A stretch of DNA of 64,000 nt from JAFGAV01 sp041479055 (GCA_963702835.1 OY969762.1:2666001-2730000), one strand, 5' to 3'. Numbered from the stretch's first letter, positions 16,294 to 25,794 are shown. A program made the numbers and translations. Notes: a model not told the origin generated them from the letters alone.

Positions 16294-16321
16294 ATTATAC
16301 GCCTGATAGATATTGTGTCAA
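16294..16321 (-). promoter_or_regulatory. Consensus promoter of the toxin-antitoxin pair
   Basis: On the minus strand: TTGACA (16321-16316), 16-base spacer, TATAAT (16299-16294). Both hexamers match the sigma-70 consensus exactly. Confidence 0.85.
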
Positions 16322-16339
16322 CAAATATGTACACAATAT
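16310..16339. promoter_or_regulatory. Putative antitoxin operator
   Basis: ATATTGTGT (16310-16318) and ACACAATAT (16331-16339) are perfect 9-base inverted arms with a 12-base spacer; the left arm overlaps the -35 box of the toxin-antitoxin promoter. A further copy of ACACAATAT lies at 16412-16420. Confidence 0.6.
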
Positions 16340-16349
16340 TTAATCGCAA

Positions 16350-16848
16350 GAAGAAAATGGCTTGAATCTCAGTCTTTTATGTTTTATTAATTACGCTCAA
16401 TATTAATTTGAACACAATATCTTATTAATTCTTTAATTTTTGTTGTTGCCGATTGAGTCTATAATCTCCTCAATTAAGCTTGAATACCATACAGCTCCCA
16501 ATCCTAGACTTTTTTCTTCATCTGTTTGCATGTCTAAAGAAGTTGAAAGTATTCCCAATAAATAAATTGGCGAACCTGTTTATTGTAAAAAAACCCGTTG
16601 CCGAGCCTACAACAGCACTATTTTTTATTAAAATAATAATTATGGCGATACTGAATATCTGATGAACAGCAATCATTGGCCTATCATTATTTCAAGGTTC
16701 CCAACATTTCCCTTCTAGCCATAAATTTTAATAATTCAAGATTAGGGCTGCGTCCCATAGAGTTATCAATAATATTATCAATCCGAATCAATATTTGTAT
16801 GTCTGTTTTAATTTAGTCCTGGAAATTTTGTAGAGCGCTTCTATTTAT
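16350..16848. other. AT-rich gene-free stretch
   Basis: About 500 bases, strikingly AT-rich against a GC-rich genome. The longest frame (60 codons at 16480) has no ribosome site and looks random. It contains a lone operator half-site (16412-16420) and an inverted repeat, ATTGAG and CTCAAT, around a TATAAT near 16455-16475. No terminal repeats, RNA gene or recognisable gene remnant is seen. It probably marks a foreign insertion or decayed DNA next to the toxin-antitoxin pair. Confidence 0.6.
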
Positions 16849-16859
16849 TATGATAAAAT
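16828..16859 (+). promoter_or_regulatory. Possible guaA promoter
   Basis: TTGTAG (16828-16833) with TATGAT (16849-16854) at 15 bases, or TAAAAT (16854-16859) at 20 bases. Neither spacing is ideal, but either -10 box lies only 6-11 bases before the guaA ATG, and no ribosome-binding site is present. Confidence 0.35.
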
Positions 16860-16865
16860 CTGTCC

Positions 16866-18398
16866 ATGCCGAAGGTTTTTGTCCTCGATTTCGGCTCGCA
16901 GTACACCCAACTTATCGCCCGCAAGGTCCGCGAGCTGGGCGTTTACTCCGAGATCGTGCCTTATTCAATTTCCCCAGCCCGGATCAAAAAAGAAAAACCG
17001 GGTGCTTTGATCCTGTCCGGCGGCCCGCAGAGCGTGTATGACAAGGCCGCGCCGCTGGCCGACCCGCGGATCTTCGACCTGGGCCTGCCCGTGCTGGGCA
17101 TCTGCTACGGCCTGCAGCTCATGGGCCGGCAAATGGGCGGCCGGGTGGCCGCCTCCTCCAAGCGCGAGTATGGGTTCGCCCGGCTGCGCGTCCTCGACCG
17201 TCGCGGGCTGCTGGCCGGCGTCAAAGACGGCGGCCAGGTGTGGATGAGCCATGGCGACAGGCTGGAAGAGGCGCCGTCTTGTTTCCAAATTACTGGCCGC
17301 ACGGCCAACGCTCAGGCCGCGGTGGTTGAGTTCCCGGAGCGCCATTTCTACGGCGTCCAGTTCCATCCCGAGGTCATCGATACCCGCGACGGCCTCAAGA
17401 TCCTGGCCAATTTTCTTTTCCGGGCGGCCGGGTTGAAGTCGGACTGGAGCATGCGCTCCTTCATCGAGCGCAAGGTGGAAGACATCCGTCGGACGGCCGG
17501 CCGGGGAAAGGTCATCTGCGGCCTTTCGGGAGGCGTGGACTCGCTGGTCACCTCGCTGATCGTGCACAAGGCCGTGGGCCGTAACCTTACCTGTGTCTTC
17601 GTGGATAACGGCCTGCTGCGCGAGGGCGAGTATGACCGCCTCATGGACCGTTTCCGGCACAAGCTCCATCTCCGGGTGAAGGGGGTGAACGCCTCGGAAC
17701 AGTTCCTCCGCGCTCTGCAGGGTGTCGCCTCTCCCGAGAGGAAACGCAAGATCATCGGCCGGGTGTTCATTGACATCTTCGAGGAAGAGGCCCGCCAGAT
17801 CGGCCGGGTGAAGTTCCTGGCCCAGGGCACCATCTACCCGGACGTCATTGAGAGCGCTCCGGTCAAGGGGCCGTCCTCGACCATCAAGTCCCATCACAAC
17901 GTGGGCGGCCTGCCCAAAGGCATGAGGTTCAAGTTGATCGAGCCCCTGCGGGAGCTATTCAAGGACGAGGTCCGCAGCCTGGGGCTGCAGCTGGGTGTGG
18001 ACAAAGAGTTCATCCAGCAGCATCCCTTTCCCGGGCCGGGCTTGGCGGTGCGCCTCCTGGGCGCCGTGGACCGGGACAGTCTGGAAATCCTGCGGAAAGC
18101 GGACGCAATCGTCGTCCAGGAAGTGAAAAAGGCCGGCCTCTACACAAAGCTCTGGCAGGCCTTTGCCGTGCTGCTGCCCGTGCGCTCGGTGGGCGTCATG
18201 GGCGACCAGCGGACTTATCAACGCGTGGTGGTGGTCCGGCTCGTCCAGAGCACGGACGGCATGACCGCCAACTGGTTCGCCGCCTCGCCGGCCCTTCTCC
18301 GCCGCCTCTCCACCCGCATCGTCAACGAAGTCCAGGGCGTCAACCGCGTGGTCTACGACGTGACCACCAAGCCGCCGGGGACCATTGAGTGGGAATGA
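16866..18398 (+). CDS. guaA: GMP synthase (glutamine-hydrolysing)
   Basis: Converts XMP to GMP with ATP and glutamine. 510 aa. Class-I glutamine amidotransferase domain at residues 1-190: nucleophile Cys in GICYGLQLMG and His-Glu in GVQFHPEV. ATP-pyrophosphatase domain with P-loop SGGVDS at about 221; C-terminal dimerisation domain ending TTKPPGTIEWE, the invariant family terminus. No ribosome-binding site precedes the ATG, and the nearest -10-like box is 6-11 bases away, so a leaderless or near-leaderless mRNA is likely. The stop overlaps the dnaE start (ATGA). Confidence 0.97.
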   Translation: MPKVFVLDFGSQYTQLIARKVRELGVYSEIVPYSISPARIKKEKPGALILSGGPQSVYDKAAPLADPRIFDLGLPVLGICYGLQLMGRQMGGRVAASSKREYGFARLRVLDRRGLLAGVKDGGQVWMSHGDRLEEAPSCFQITGRTANAQAAVVEFPERHFYGVQFHPEVIDTRDGLKILANFLFRAAGLKSDWSMRSFIERKVEDIRRTAGRGKVICGLSGGVDSLVTSLIVHKAVGRNLTCVFVDNGLLREGEYDRLMDRFRHKLHLRVKGVNASEQFLRALQGVASPERKRKIIGRVFIDIFEEEARQIGRVKFLAQGTIYPDVIESAPVKGPSSTIKSHHNVGGLPKGMRFKLIEPLRELFKDEVRSLGLQLGVDKEFIQQHPFPGPGLAVRLLGAVDRDSLEILRKADAIVVQEVKKAGLYTKLWQAFAVLLPVRSVGVMGDQRTYQRVVVVRLVQSTDGMTANWFAASPALLRRLSTRIVNEVQGVNRVVYDVTTKPPGTIEWE

Positions 18399-21300
18399 GC
18401 GAACATAGCTTTATCCACCTTCATCTTCATACGGAGTTCAGCATACTGGACGGCGCCGTAAAAATTGATGAGCTGATGGGAGCCGCCCTCCGCAACGCTA
18501 TGCCGGCCGTGGCCCTGACCGACCACGGCAACATCTTCGGAGCGGTCTCCTTCTTCAAAAAAGCCAAGGCCCGCGGCCTCAAGCCCATCCTCGGCTGCGA
18601 AGTGTATGTCGCTCCCGGCAGCCGGTTCGATAAAAAGCCCGGTGACAGGGAAGGCTATGCCCGGCATCTCGTCCTCCTGGTCAAGAACGAGACCGGCTAC
18701 CGGAACCTCTGCCAGCTCCTGACCAAGAGCTACCTGGAGGGCTTTTACTACAGGCCCCGCATCGACCGGGAGCTGCTGGCTCAGTTCGGCCAGGGCCTGA
18801 TCGGCCTGTCCGCCTGTCTCAAGGGAGATGTCACCGACCTCCTGGCCAAGGGGCGGGCCGAAGCGGCCGAAGAATCGGCCCGCCAGCTCGCCTCCTTCTT
18901 CGCCCCGGGCGACTTCTACATCGAGCTCCAGGACCACGGCCTGCCGGAGCAGCAGGAGGTCAACCCGCTTCTCATCGAGCTCAGCCGCCGGACCGGCCTT
19001 CCCCTGGTGGCCACCAACGATGTCCACTACTTGAACAAGGAAGACGCCGACAGCCATGAAGTCCTGCTGTGCATCCAGACCAACAAGAAGCTGAGCGACC
19101 CGGACCGTCTGCGCTTCGGGCCCGCCGAGTTCTATTTCAAGTCCGCCCAGGAGATGGCCGCGCTGTTCGGCCACGTCCCCGAGGCTCTGGCCAACACGGT
19201 CAAGATCGCCTCGCAGTGCAACTTCGATTTCTCCACCACCTATTCCCTGCCCAACTTTTCCCCGCCCGACGGCCTGCCCCTGGAGGAATTTTTCGAGAGG
19301 ACCGCCCGGGAAGGGCTGGAGAAGAAACGGCTCTCGCTCCAGGGCAAGATCGCCGAAGGCCGTCTGGCCCATCCCTGGCCGGAGTATGAGAAACGGCTGG
19401 AGCACGAGATCAAGCTGGTGGAGAAGATGGGCTTCGCCGGCTATTTCCTCATCGTCTGGGACCTGATCCGGACGGCCAAGTCCAAGAACATCCCGGTCGG
19501 GCCGGGCCGTGGCTCGGCGGCCGGCAGCCTGCTGGCCTTCAGCCTGGACATCACCCAGTTGGACCCGCTGGAGTACGACCTCCTCTTCGAGCGGTTCCTC
19601 AACCCGGAGCGCATTTCGCTTCCCGACATCGACATCGACTTCTGCGGCCGCCGGCGGAGCGAAGTCCTGTCCTATGTCACCCAGCGCTACGGCCAGGACA
19701 ACGTTTGCCAGATCATCACCTTCGGCACGATGGCCGCCCGGGCCGCCATCCGCGACGCGGGCCGGGTGCTGGAGGTGCCCCTGCCGGAGGTGGACCGCCT
19801 GACCAAGATGATCCCCTTCGGCCCGGATTCATCCATCGCCAAGGCCCTGGAGGACGTGCCCCAGCTCCGGGAGGTGCGGGACAAGAACTCCAAGATCGCC
19901 CACCTGCTGGATATGGCCCGCAAGATCGAAGGGCAGGTCCGCCATCCTTCCATCCATGCCGCCGGCATTGTCATCACCCCCGAACCCCTGGTCCGCTTCC
20001 TGCCCCTCTACCAATCGGCCAAGGGAGAAATCACCACCCAGTTCCCCATGCAGGACATCGAGGACATCGGCCTGTTGAAGATGGACCTGCTCGGCCTGCG
20101 CAACCTGACCGTTATCGAGGACACCCTGCAGATGTTGGAGCGCGAAACGGGCCGGCGGCTCGACCTGGAAAACATCCCCCTGGCTGACCCAAAGACGTTC
20201 GAGCTGTTCCAGAAAGGTCTGACCGAGGGCGTCTTCCAGTTCGAAAGCCAGGGCATGAAGGAGTTGCTGCGGAGCTTCAAGCCGGAAGAATTCCACGACC
20301 TCATCGCCCTCAACGCCCTGTACCGGCCCGGCCCGCTCAAGAGCGGCATGACCGCCGACTTCGTCAAGGTCAAGCATCATCCCGAGGAGGTCAAGTTCGA
20401 CTTAGCCGAGCTGGAGCCCATCCTGCGCGAGACCCGGGGCATCATCGTCTACCAGGAACAGGTCATGCGCATCGCCGTCCAGCTGGCCGGGTTCAGCCTG
20501 GCCGAGGCGGACATCCTGCGCAAGGCCATGGGCAAGAAGAAATCGGCCATCATGCAGGAGCAGAAGCAGAGGTTCCTGCAGGGCTGCCGCAGCCGGGGCA
20601 TCTCCCAGGCCAAGGCCGGCCACATCTTTTCCCAGATCGAGAAGTTCGCCGAGTACGGCTTCAACAAGTCCCACAGCGCGGCCTACGCGCTGCTGGCCTA
20701 CAGGACGGCCTACCTCAAGGCCCACCAGCCCGTGCACTTCCTGGCCGCCCTGCTGACCTCCGAGGCGGAACGGGGCGCTACCGACCAGGTGGTGAAATAC
20801 ATCGCTGAATGCCAGGAGCTGGGCATCAAGGTCCTGCCGCCTGACATCAACTCGAGCCAGGTCGATTTCTCCGTGGCCGGAGCCGACATCCGCTTCGGCC
20901 TGGCGGCGGTAAAGAATGTCGGCCGGGCGGCGGCCGAGGGGGTGGTCGAGGCCCGGGCCAGAAAAGTCCGCTTCCAGTCGCCCTTTGAGTTGATGGCCGA
21001 GCTCGACTCCGGGGTGGCTAACCGCAAGGCCCTGGAGAGCTTGATCAAAGCCGGCGCCTTCGATTCCCTGGGGCTGCGGCGCTCCCAGTGTTTCCATCTC
21101 CTGGACAAAATGGTCGAGTTCGGCCACGACCGGCAGAGGACCCGCGCCGCGGCGCAGAACTCGCTGTTCGGCCCGGCGGCCCTTGAGCCGCCCGAGCTGC
21201 CGGCCGAGGTCCGGCAGATGGGCGAGTGGGACGAATCGCTGCTCCTGTCCTACGAGAAGGATGCCCTGGGCTACTACATCTCCAACCACCCCCTGGTCCA

Positions 21301-21871
21301 GTACGGCAAGCGGCTGCGCAAGCTCATCTCGCACCAGATTGCCGAGCTGGATGAGGAGAAGGATTTCAACCAGGAGGTGCGGCTGGCCGGCATCATCGGG
21401 ACGATCAAGCCCCTCAAGACCAAGAAAGATGAGCGGTTCGTGACCTTCCAGATGGAGGACCTGACGGGCAAGATCGAAGTGGCCGCCTTCCCCGAGGCCT
21501 ACAACAAATACTACGAATACATCCGGGCGGACGGCCGGGTCTGGATCAAGGGACGCTTTCAGGGCGAGGGAGAGAATAAACGGATCGTCCTGGCCCAGCT
21601 CATGCCCCTGGACGAGGCCTTCCGCCGCCAGGCCAAGCGGGTGGTGGTCAAGGTCTTCGTCCCCGGCCTGGAGGAGACGGTCATCGAGGAGCTGCAGGCT
21701 CTCCTGGTCAAGCATCGGGGCGACTGCCCGCTGCTTTTCGAGCTGGAGACGCCCCACGCCCACCGGGTGGTGGTCCAGTCGGGCGAGATCATGGGCGTCT
21801 ACCTGTCCGACTCCCTGATCAAACAGCTCCACAACCTTATGGGCGAGGAGTCGGTCTATATAGAATACTAA
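18395..21871 (+). CDS. dnaE: DNA polymerase III alpha subunit
   Basis: Replicative polymerase, 1158 aa, DnaE1 type. Order: N-terminal PHP domain (FIHLHLHTEFSILDG, ALTDHGNIFG), C-family palm/finger with GRGSAAGSLLAF and catalytic acidic residues in LPDIDIDFCGRRR (about residue 410), helix-hairpin-helix region (YRPGPLKSGM, GFNKSHSAAYALLAYRTAYLK), then the OB-fold (about 985-1060) and a C-terminal tail. ATG 18395 overlaps the guaA stop in an ATGA; a GTG two codons upstream is possible. It meets nadE tail-to-tail with a 4-base overlap. No separate epsilon-subunit gene is nearby. Confidence 0.97.
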   Translation: MSEHSFIHLHLHTEFSILDGAVKIDELMGAALRNAMPAVALTDHGNIFGAVSFFKKAKARGLKPILGCEVYVAPGSRFDKKPGDREGYARHLVLLVKNETGYRNLCQLLTKSYLEGFYYRPRIDRELLAQFGQGLIGLSACLKGDVTDLLAKGRAEAAEESARQLASFFAPGDFYIELQDHGLPEQQEVNPLLIELSRRTGLPLVATNDVHYLNKEDADSHEVLLCIQTNKKLSDPDRLRFGPAEFYFKSAQEMAALFGHVPEALANTVKIASQCNFDFSTTYSLPNFSPPDGLPLEEFFERTAREGLEKKRLSLQGKIAEGRLAHPWPEYEKRLEHEIKLVEKMGFAGYFLIVWDLIRTAKSKNIPVGPGRGSAAGSLLAFSLDITQLDPLEYDLLFERFLNPERISLPDIDIDFCGRRRSEVLSYVTQRYGQDNVCQIITFGTMAARAAIRDAGRVLEVPLPEVDRLTKMIPFGPDSSIAKALEDVPQLREVRDKNSKIAHLLDMARKIEGQVRHPSIHAAGIVITPEPLVRFLPLYQSAKGEITTQFPMQDIEDIGLLKMDLLGLRNLTVIEDTLQMLERETGRRLDLENIPLADPKTFELFQKGLTEGVFQFESQGMKELLRSFKPEEFHDLIALNALYRPGPLKSGMTADFVKVKHHPEEVKFDLAELEPILRETRGIIVYQEQVMRIAVQLAGFSLAEADILRKAMGKKKSAIMQEQKQRFLQGCRSRGISQAKAGHIFSQIEKFAEYGFNKSHSAAYALLAYRTAYLKAHQPVHFLAALLTSEAERGATDQVVKYIAECQELGIKVLPPDINSSQVDFSVAGADIRFGLAAVKNVGRAAAEGVVEARARKVRFQSPFELMAELDSGVANRKALESLIKAGAFDSLGLRRSQCFHLLDKMVEFGHDRQRTRAAAQNSLFGPAALEPPELPAEVRQMGEWDESLLLSYEKDALGYYISNHPLVQYGKRLRKLISHQIAELDEEKDFNQEVRLAGIIGTIKPLKTKKDERFVTFQMEDLTGKIEVAAFPEAYNKYYEYIRADGRVWIKGRFQGEGENKRIVLAQLMPLDEAFRRQAKRVVVKVFVPGLEETVIEELQALLVKHRGDCPLLFELETPHAHRVVVQSGEIMGVYLSDSLIKQLHNLMGEESVYIEY

Positions 21872-23517
21872 TCGTTGGTGCGCGCGGCGATGGGCATTCT
21901 TCTGCCCAGGCCGAAAGCTTTGGTCGTGATTTTTAAACCGGGCGCGGCTTGCTTCCTTTTAAATTCATTTTTATCGACCATTCGAGCCACCCTGGTCACC
22001 GTCTCCCGGTCAAAACCCAGGTTGATGATTTCTTCCACAGAGCGGTTTTCCTCGATATAGTCATGAAGGACCTTGTCCAGGACGGGGTAAGGCGGGAGGG
22101 TATCTTGGTCGACCTGATTGGGCCGAAGTTCCGCTGAGGGCGGCTTGTCGATAATCTCTCTGGGAATGATTTCCGAATGCCTATTAACAAAAGCGGCCAG
22201 TTCATAAACCATTGTCTTGGGCACATCCGAGATCACCGCCAATCCGCCGCTCATATCTCCGTAGAGGGTACAATAGCCGACGGCCAGCTCACTTTTATTG
22301 CCCGTCGAAAGAACGAGATAGCCGAACTTATTGGCCAAGGCCATTAGAATGTTGCCTCGGATTCGTGCCTGGATATTTTCTTCAGTCACATCAGGCTCTT
22401 TCCCTTTAAAATATTCTTTGAGCGTTTCAAGATAGGCCTGATAGAGTGCCGTCACCGGTATGACCTGAAACCCTATGCCGATATGGGCGGCCAAGGTGCG
22501 GGAGTCTTCAATGCTGCCTTTTGACGAATAGGGCGATGGCATGGATAGTCCCAGAACATTTTCGCCGCCGATGGCTTCCTTGGCCAAGCAGCAGGTCAGG
22601 GCCGAGTCAATTCCGCCGGAAAGACCGACTACGGCTTTGGAAAAGCCACACTTTCTCATGTAATCTCGGACGCCCAATACCAACGCTTGGTAAACCGATT
22701 CGATCCTGTCCGGGGGGATATAAAGCCCCGGCCTTCCGGCAGCCTCAGCATCCGCGGACTGGATATGTTCGGTAAAGGAGGGACAGGCCACAAATGGCTC
22801 TCCCGCCCGGTCAAGGCCCAAGCTGCAGCCGTCAAAGATAAGCTCATCGTTAGCGCCGACCTGGTTAATGAAGAGAAAGGGACGGCAGTGTCTTCGGGCA
22901 TGACGGCGGAGGAGATGGAATCTAATATCTTCCTTCCCCATAAAGAAGGGAGATGCGGATATATTGACAAAGAGCGTCGCCCCTTGGCCGGCCAATACCT
23001 CTATGGGGTCAAAAGAGTAGAAGCTGCCTGTGGGCCATAATTCCGCGTCGTTCCAGGCGTCTTCGCAGATAGAGATACCAAGCCTTTCCCCTTTGAAGGC
23101 AAAGGTGTTTATCTCCGGGGCAGGGGCAAAGTATCTCATCTCATCGAAGACGTCATAAGTGGGGAGCAAAGACTTATGTTGGATGCCCAGGATCCTCCCT
23201 TGGTAAATCAAGACAGCCGAGTTATACAGCCGCTTGCCCACATTTTTTCCTGTAGGCAGGGGCGCCCCAAAGAGGATGCCCGTGTGGGGATATCTTGCGG
23301 AGAACTGGACCAGTTCTTGAATAGCCTGCTGCGCTTTATCGATGAACCAAGGCCTTTCTAGAAGATCTTTGGGCGGGTATCCTACCAGAAAGAGTTCAGG
23401 GAAGACGACTAAATCAGACTCCGCCTCATTCTGCTGTGACACCGTGTTCATTATTTTTGATTTATTGCCCTCAATATCTCCGACAAAAGGATTCAACTGG
23501 GCCAACGTGACTTTCAT
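21868..23517 (-). CDS. nadE: NAD+ synthase, glutamine-dependent
   Basis: Amidates nicotinic acid adenine dinucleotide to NAD+, drawing ammonia from glutamine. 549 aa, two domains. The N-terminal nitrilase-type glutaminase has Glu in VVFPELFLVGYPPKDLL, Lys in QHKSLLPTYDVFDE and Cys in ISICEDAW. The C-terminal synthetase has the P-loop SGGIDSALTC and the GNKSELAVGYCTLYGDMSGG signature. The ATG at 23517 is preceded by AGGTGG. Its base composition is clearly less GC-rich than dnaE next door, so it may have been acquired horizontally. Confidence 0.95.
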   Translation of the reverse strand: MKVTLAQLNPFVGDIEGNKSKIMNTVSQQNEAESDLVVFPELFLVGYPPKDLLERPWFIDKAQQAIQELVQFSARYPHTGILFGAPLPTGKNVGKRLYNSAVLIYQGRILGIQHKSLLPTYDVFDEMRYFAPAPEINTFAFKGERLGISICEDAWNDAELWPTGSFYSFDPIEVLAGQGATLFVNISASPFFMGKEDIRFHLLRRHARRHCRPFLFINQVGANDELIFDGCSLGLDRAGEPFVACPSFTEHIQSADAEAAGRPGLYIPPDRIESVYQALVLGVRDYMRKCGFSKAVVGLSGGIDSALTCCLAKEAIGGENVLGLSMPSPYSSKGSIEDSRTLAAHIGIGFQVIPVTALYQAYLETLKEYFKGKEPDVTEENIQARIRGNILMALANKFGYLVLSTGNKSELAVGYCTLYGDMSGGLAVISDVPKTMVYELAAFVNRHSEIIPREIIDKPPSAELRPNQVDQDTLPPYPVLDKVLHDYIEENRSVEEIINLGFDRETVTRVARMVDKNEFKRKQAAPGLKITTKAFGLGRRMPIAARTND

Positions 23518-23613
23518 TTTTTCCCATCCACCTCAAAGATCGTCCTATGCGGACAAGTTTCCCTATTATCATAGCCTCTTTGGCCAAGAAACGAAAACTC
23601 TCATAGATATCTA

Positions 23614-23642
23614 TTGGCATATTTTTTGCTTTTGGATAAAAT
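23614..23642 (+). promoter_or_regulatory. Promoter of the bacterioferritin gene
   Basis: TTGGCA (23614-23619), 17-base spacer, TAAAAT (23637-23642). A second candidate (TTGCCC 23661-23666, 16 bases, TATCTA 23683-23688) lies closer to the gene. Confidence 0.55.
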
Positions 23643-23707
23643 ATAAAACAGCTTTCAAACTTGCCCTCTCCGTGATATTCTTTATCTAGATGACATAGGA
23701 GGTTAAG

Positions 23708-24172
23708 ATGAAAGGAAACGAGAAATTGGTCGTTTCGCTCAACTCTTTATTGGCGGATGAGCTCACGGCCGTTAACCAGTACATGGTCCATTCCGAGATA
23801 AGCAACAATTGGGGATATCAAAAGCTCCATGAGCATTTTGAAAAACGGGCTAAGGATGAAATGAAGCACGCCGAAAAACTCATCGGGCGGATACTTTTCC
23901 TGGAAGGGATGCCGATCGTAAGCCACCTCAAGGAAATGCACATTGGAGCCTCTGTTGAAAAACAGCTGGAGAATGATCATTCCTTAGAAATGGGGGCCGT
24001 CAAATCTTATAATGAAGCCATAAAACTCGCCGGTGAGGTGGCGGATTTTGCCACCAGAGAAATCCTGGAAAATATTCTCAATGACGAAGACCAGCATATC
24101 GATAAAATCGAGGAGTTGCAGGATCAGATCAGTCAAATGACGTTGCCCATCTTTTTGACGACAAAAGTCTAG
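23708..24172 (+). CDS. bfr: Bacterioferritin
   Basis: 154 aa four-helix iron-storage subunit. The di-iron ferroxidase residues appear in the right order: Glu in LLADELTAVNQY, Glu-Met-Lys-His in KDEMKHAEKLI, Glu near GAVKSYNEAI and Glu-Asp-x-His in LNDEDQHIDKIEELQ. The Met of DEMKH occupies the heme-ligand position of classic bacterioferritins, so heme binding is possible. AGGAGG precedes the ATG by 5 bases. It is divergent from nadE across a 190-base region. Downstream, CGGCC and GGCCG (about 24195-24214) form a small hairpin that may be a weak terminator. Confidence 0.92.
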   Translation: MKGNEKLVVSLNSLLADELTAVNQYMVHSEISNNWGYQKLHEHFEKRAKDEMKHAEKLIGRILFLEGMPIVSHLKEMHIGASVEKQLENDHSLEMGAVKSYNEAIKLAGEVADFATREILENILNDEDQHIDKIEELQDQISQMTLPIFLTTKV

Positions 24173-24249
24173 CCTCTTCTGGGCGATTGACTCGGCCATA
24201 AATCTTTGGCCGGCCTCCAATCATAGTTTTTTTCAGCCGTTTCACTTCA

Positions 24250-24281
24250 TTGACAGGCCGCTCTCAAAAATGCTATTTTTG
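24250..24281 (+). promoter_or_regulatory. Promoter with internal palindrome, upstream of retropepsin-PDZ gene (copy A)
   Basis: TTGACA (24250-24255), 18-base spacer, TATTTT (24274-24279). A palindrome CAAAAAT-GCT-ATTTTTG (24265-24281) covers the -10 box. Almost the same 45 bases recur at 25795, suggesting a shared regulator. Confidence 0.6.
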
Positions 24282-24373
24282 GCCATAATTTCTGGAGTCT
24301 ATTGGCCATCGCCGAGCATAGCGGATGACACCCAAGGAATCATAACAATAAAAGCCATTATGGAAAACCGGCG

Positions 24374-25570
24374 ATGAAAAAACTGTGTGGAGGATTATTA
24401 TGGCTATTTATCTTCTTCCCGCTTCTCCGTCCCCAGGAGTTGCCGCCGGCCCGCCAATTGAAGAGCGGGAACATCGTCGGGGACATCGGGATTCAAAAGA
24501 TTCCTTTCAAACTATTTGGCCACAAGATCTACCTAAAAATTCGGATCAACGAATCCCGCGAACTCGATTTCGTTTTGGATACCGGAGCCCTAACGGCAGT
24601 CGATCGAGTGATTGCCCGGGAACTCGGCTTGGAGGAAGGCCTGGCCTTACCTTCGATCACTAAGTCCGGAAAAGCTTCCCTTTCCCGGCGGCCGGTTACG
24701 TTTCGAATAGGCGGCCTGACCGTCGAGGATTTCGTCCCCGTTATCGCCGACCTCCCGGAGAAAGGGGAGGGGGACCCTCCTCTGGACGGATTTATCGGCG
24801 CCGACATATTAAGGTTTTTTTGCGTCATCCTGGATTATGAGGCCGGGGAAATCATCGTCTCTACGACGCCTCCCGAGCCTCACCCGTCCCATCGCCCCCT
24901 GTCGATGAGAAAGCAGATACCGATGGGATTCCCCCTTGTTGACGGCCTGGTCAATGAAACAAGGAAAATCCCGATGATGATCGATACGGGATCACCATTC
25001 TTAATCGTCTGTCCCCTAACCCTCGTCGAAAACGAAAAAACCTTCTCGAATTCCACGATCATTAAGTCCTTTGGGACGTTCATGACTTGGCCGGGCACGA
25101 CGGCGAAGTGCAACTATCGAGCCCGTGCCGAAACGCTCCGGATCGGGGATTTCGTCATTAAGAACCTAACGGTTGACTTCGCGGAATTGCCCGGACCGTT
25201 TTCCCTTTCGTTGCTGGGGTACGGATTCCTCAAGCACTTCGTCACGATCCTGGACTTCCCGCGCGACAAGCTTGTCCTGGTCCCGAAATCGGGCAGCTTT
25301 CCGGAAGCAACCGCGTCATCGGGCATGGCGGCGCGCAAGCAGGAAGGACGGTTGATCGTCCGGGGTCTATGGCCCGGCTCCCCCGCCGACCGGTGCGGCA
25401 TCCGGGTAGGGGATGAGATCGTCAGGATCAACGGGAAAAACGCCGCGCAGCTTTCAACGCGAGAAATCGAAAGCTTTCTTTCAAGCGACATATCGGAGGG
25501 CCTGGAAATCGAACTGGCCGCGGGCGACGGGATTAAAAAAGTCCGCCTCAAGATCGGCCAGCACCTCTAG
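24374..25570 (+). CDS. Exported retropepsin-like aspartic protease with C-terminal PDZ domain
   Basis: 398 aa. N-terminal hydrophobic signal (LCGGLLWLFIFFPLL). Two retropepsin-like half-domains each carry an active-site triplet, FVLDTGALTAVD (about 67) and MMIDTGSPFLIV (about 200), so a single chain could form the full two-Asp site. A PDZ domain follows (about 310-398: GLWPGSPADRCGIRVGDEIV, then RINGKN). It likely cleaves or monitors periplasmic proteins. Its promoter is nearly identical to the one before the receiver-valS unit. An intrinsic terminator lies about 130 bases downstream. Proteolytic activity is inferred from the motifs. Confidence 0.75.
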   Translation: MKKLCGGLLWLFIFFPLLRPQELPPARQLKSGNIVGDIGIQKIPFKLFGHKIYLKIRINESRELDFVLDTGALTAVDRVIARELGLEEGLALPSITKSGKASLSRRPVTFRIGGLTVEDFVPVIADLPEKGEGDPPLDGFIGADILRFFCVILDYEAGEIIVSTTPPEPHPSHRPLSMRKQIPMGFPLVDGLVNETRKIPMMIDTGSPFLIVCPLTLVENEKTFSNSTIIKSFGTFMTWPGTTAKCNYRARAETLRIGDFVIKNLTVDFAELPGPFSLSLLGYGFLKHFVTILDFPRDKLVLVPKSGSFPEATASSGMAARKQEGRLIVRGLWPGSPADRCGIRVGDEIVRINGKNAAQLSTREIESFLSSDISEGLEIELAAGDGIKKVRLKIGQHL

Positions 25571-25703
25571 GGCCGGGAGCGGGTGAACTCCAGATATTCT
25601 TCCTGGCTATAACGGAGGCCTTTTTGCCTTCTCCCGGCTTTCAAGTACTGCTCCAGCAGGGCGCTAAGATATTGGCTTCTAGCTCTCATATCCATTTCCT
25701 GGT

Positions 25704-25741
25704 TGTAACCCGCCTCCCTCTGAGGTTGGGTTACATTTTAT
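25704..25741 (+). terminator. Rho-independent terminator downstream of retropepsin-PDZ gene
   Basis: TGTAACCC (25704-25711) pairs with GGGTTACA (25728-25735), with an inner CCTC/GAGG stem, followed by TTTTA. A looser pair GCCGGGAG/CTCCCGGC lies upstream (about 25572-25640). Confidence 0.65.
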
Positions 25742-25794
25742 ATGATTCAACAGGCTCTCCTTCGGTGACATCTCACATGATTCAAATCGATGCG

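Noticed and set aside
16480..16662. 60-codon frame in the AT-rich stretch
   Set aside because: No ribosome site or recognisable domain; hydrophobic, Ile-rich composition expected from AT-rich random DNA.
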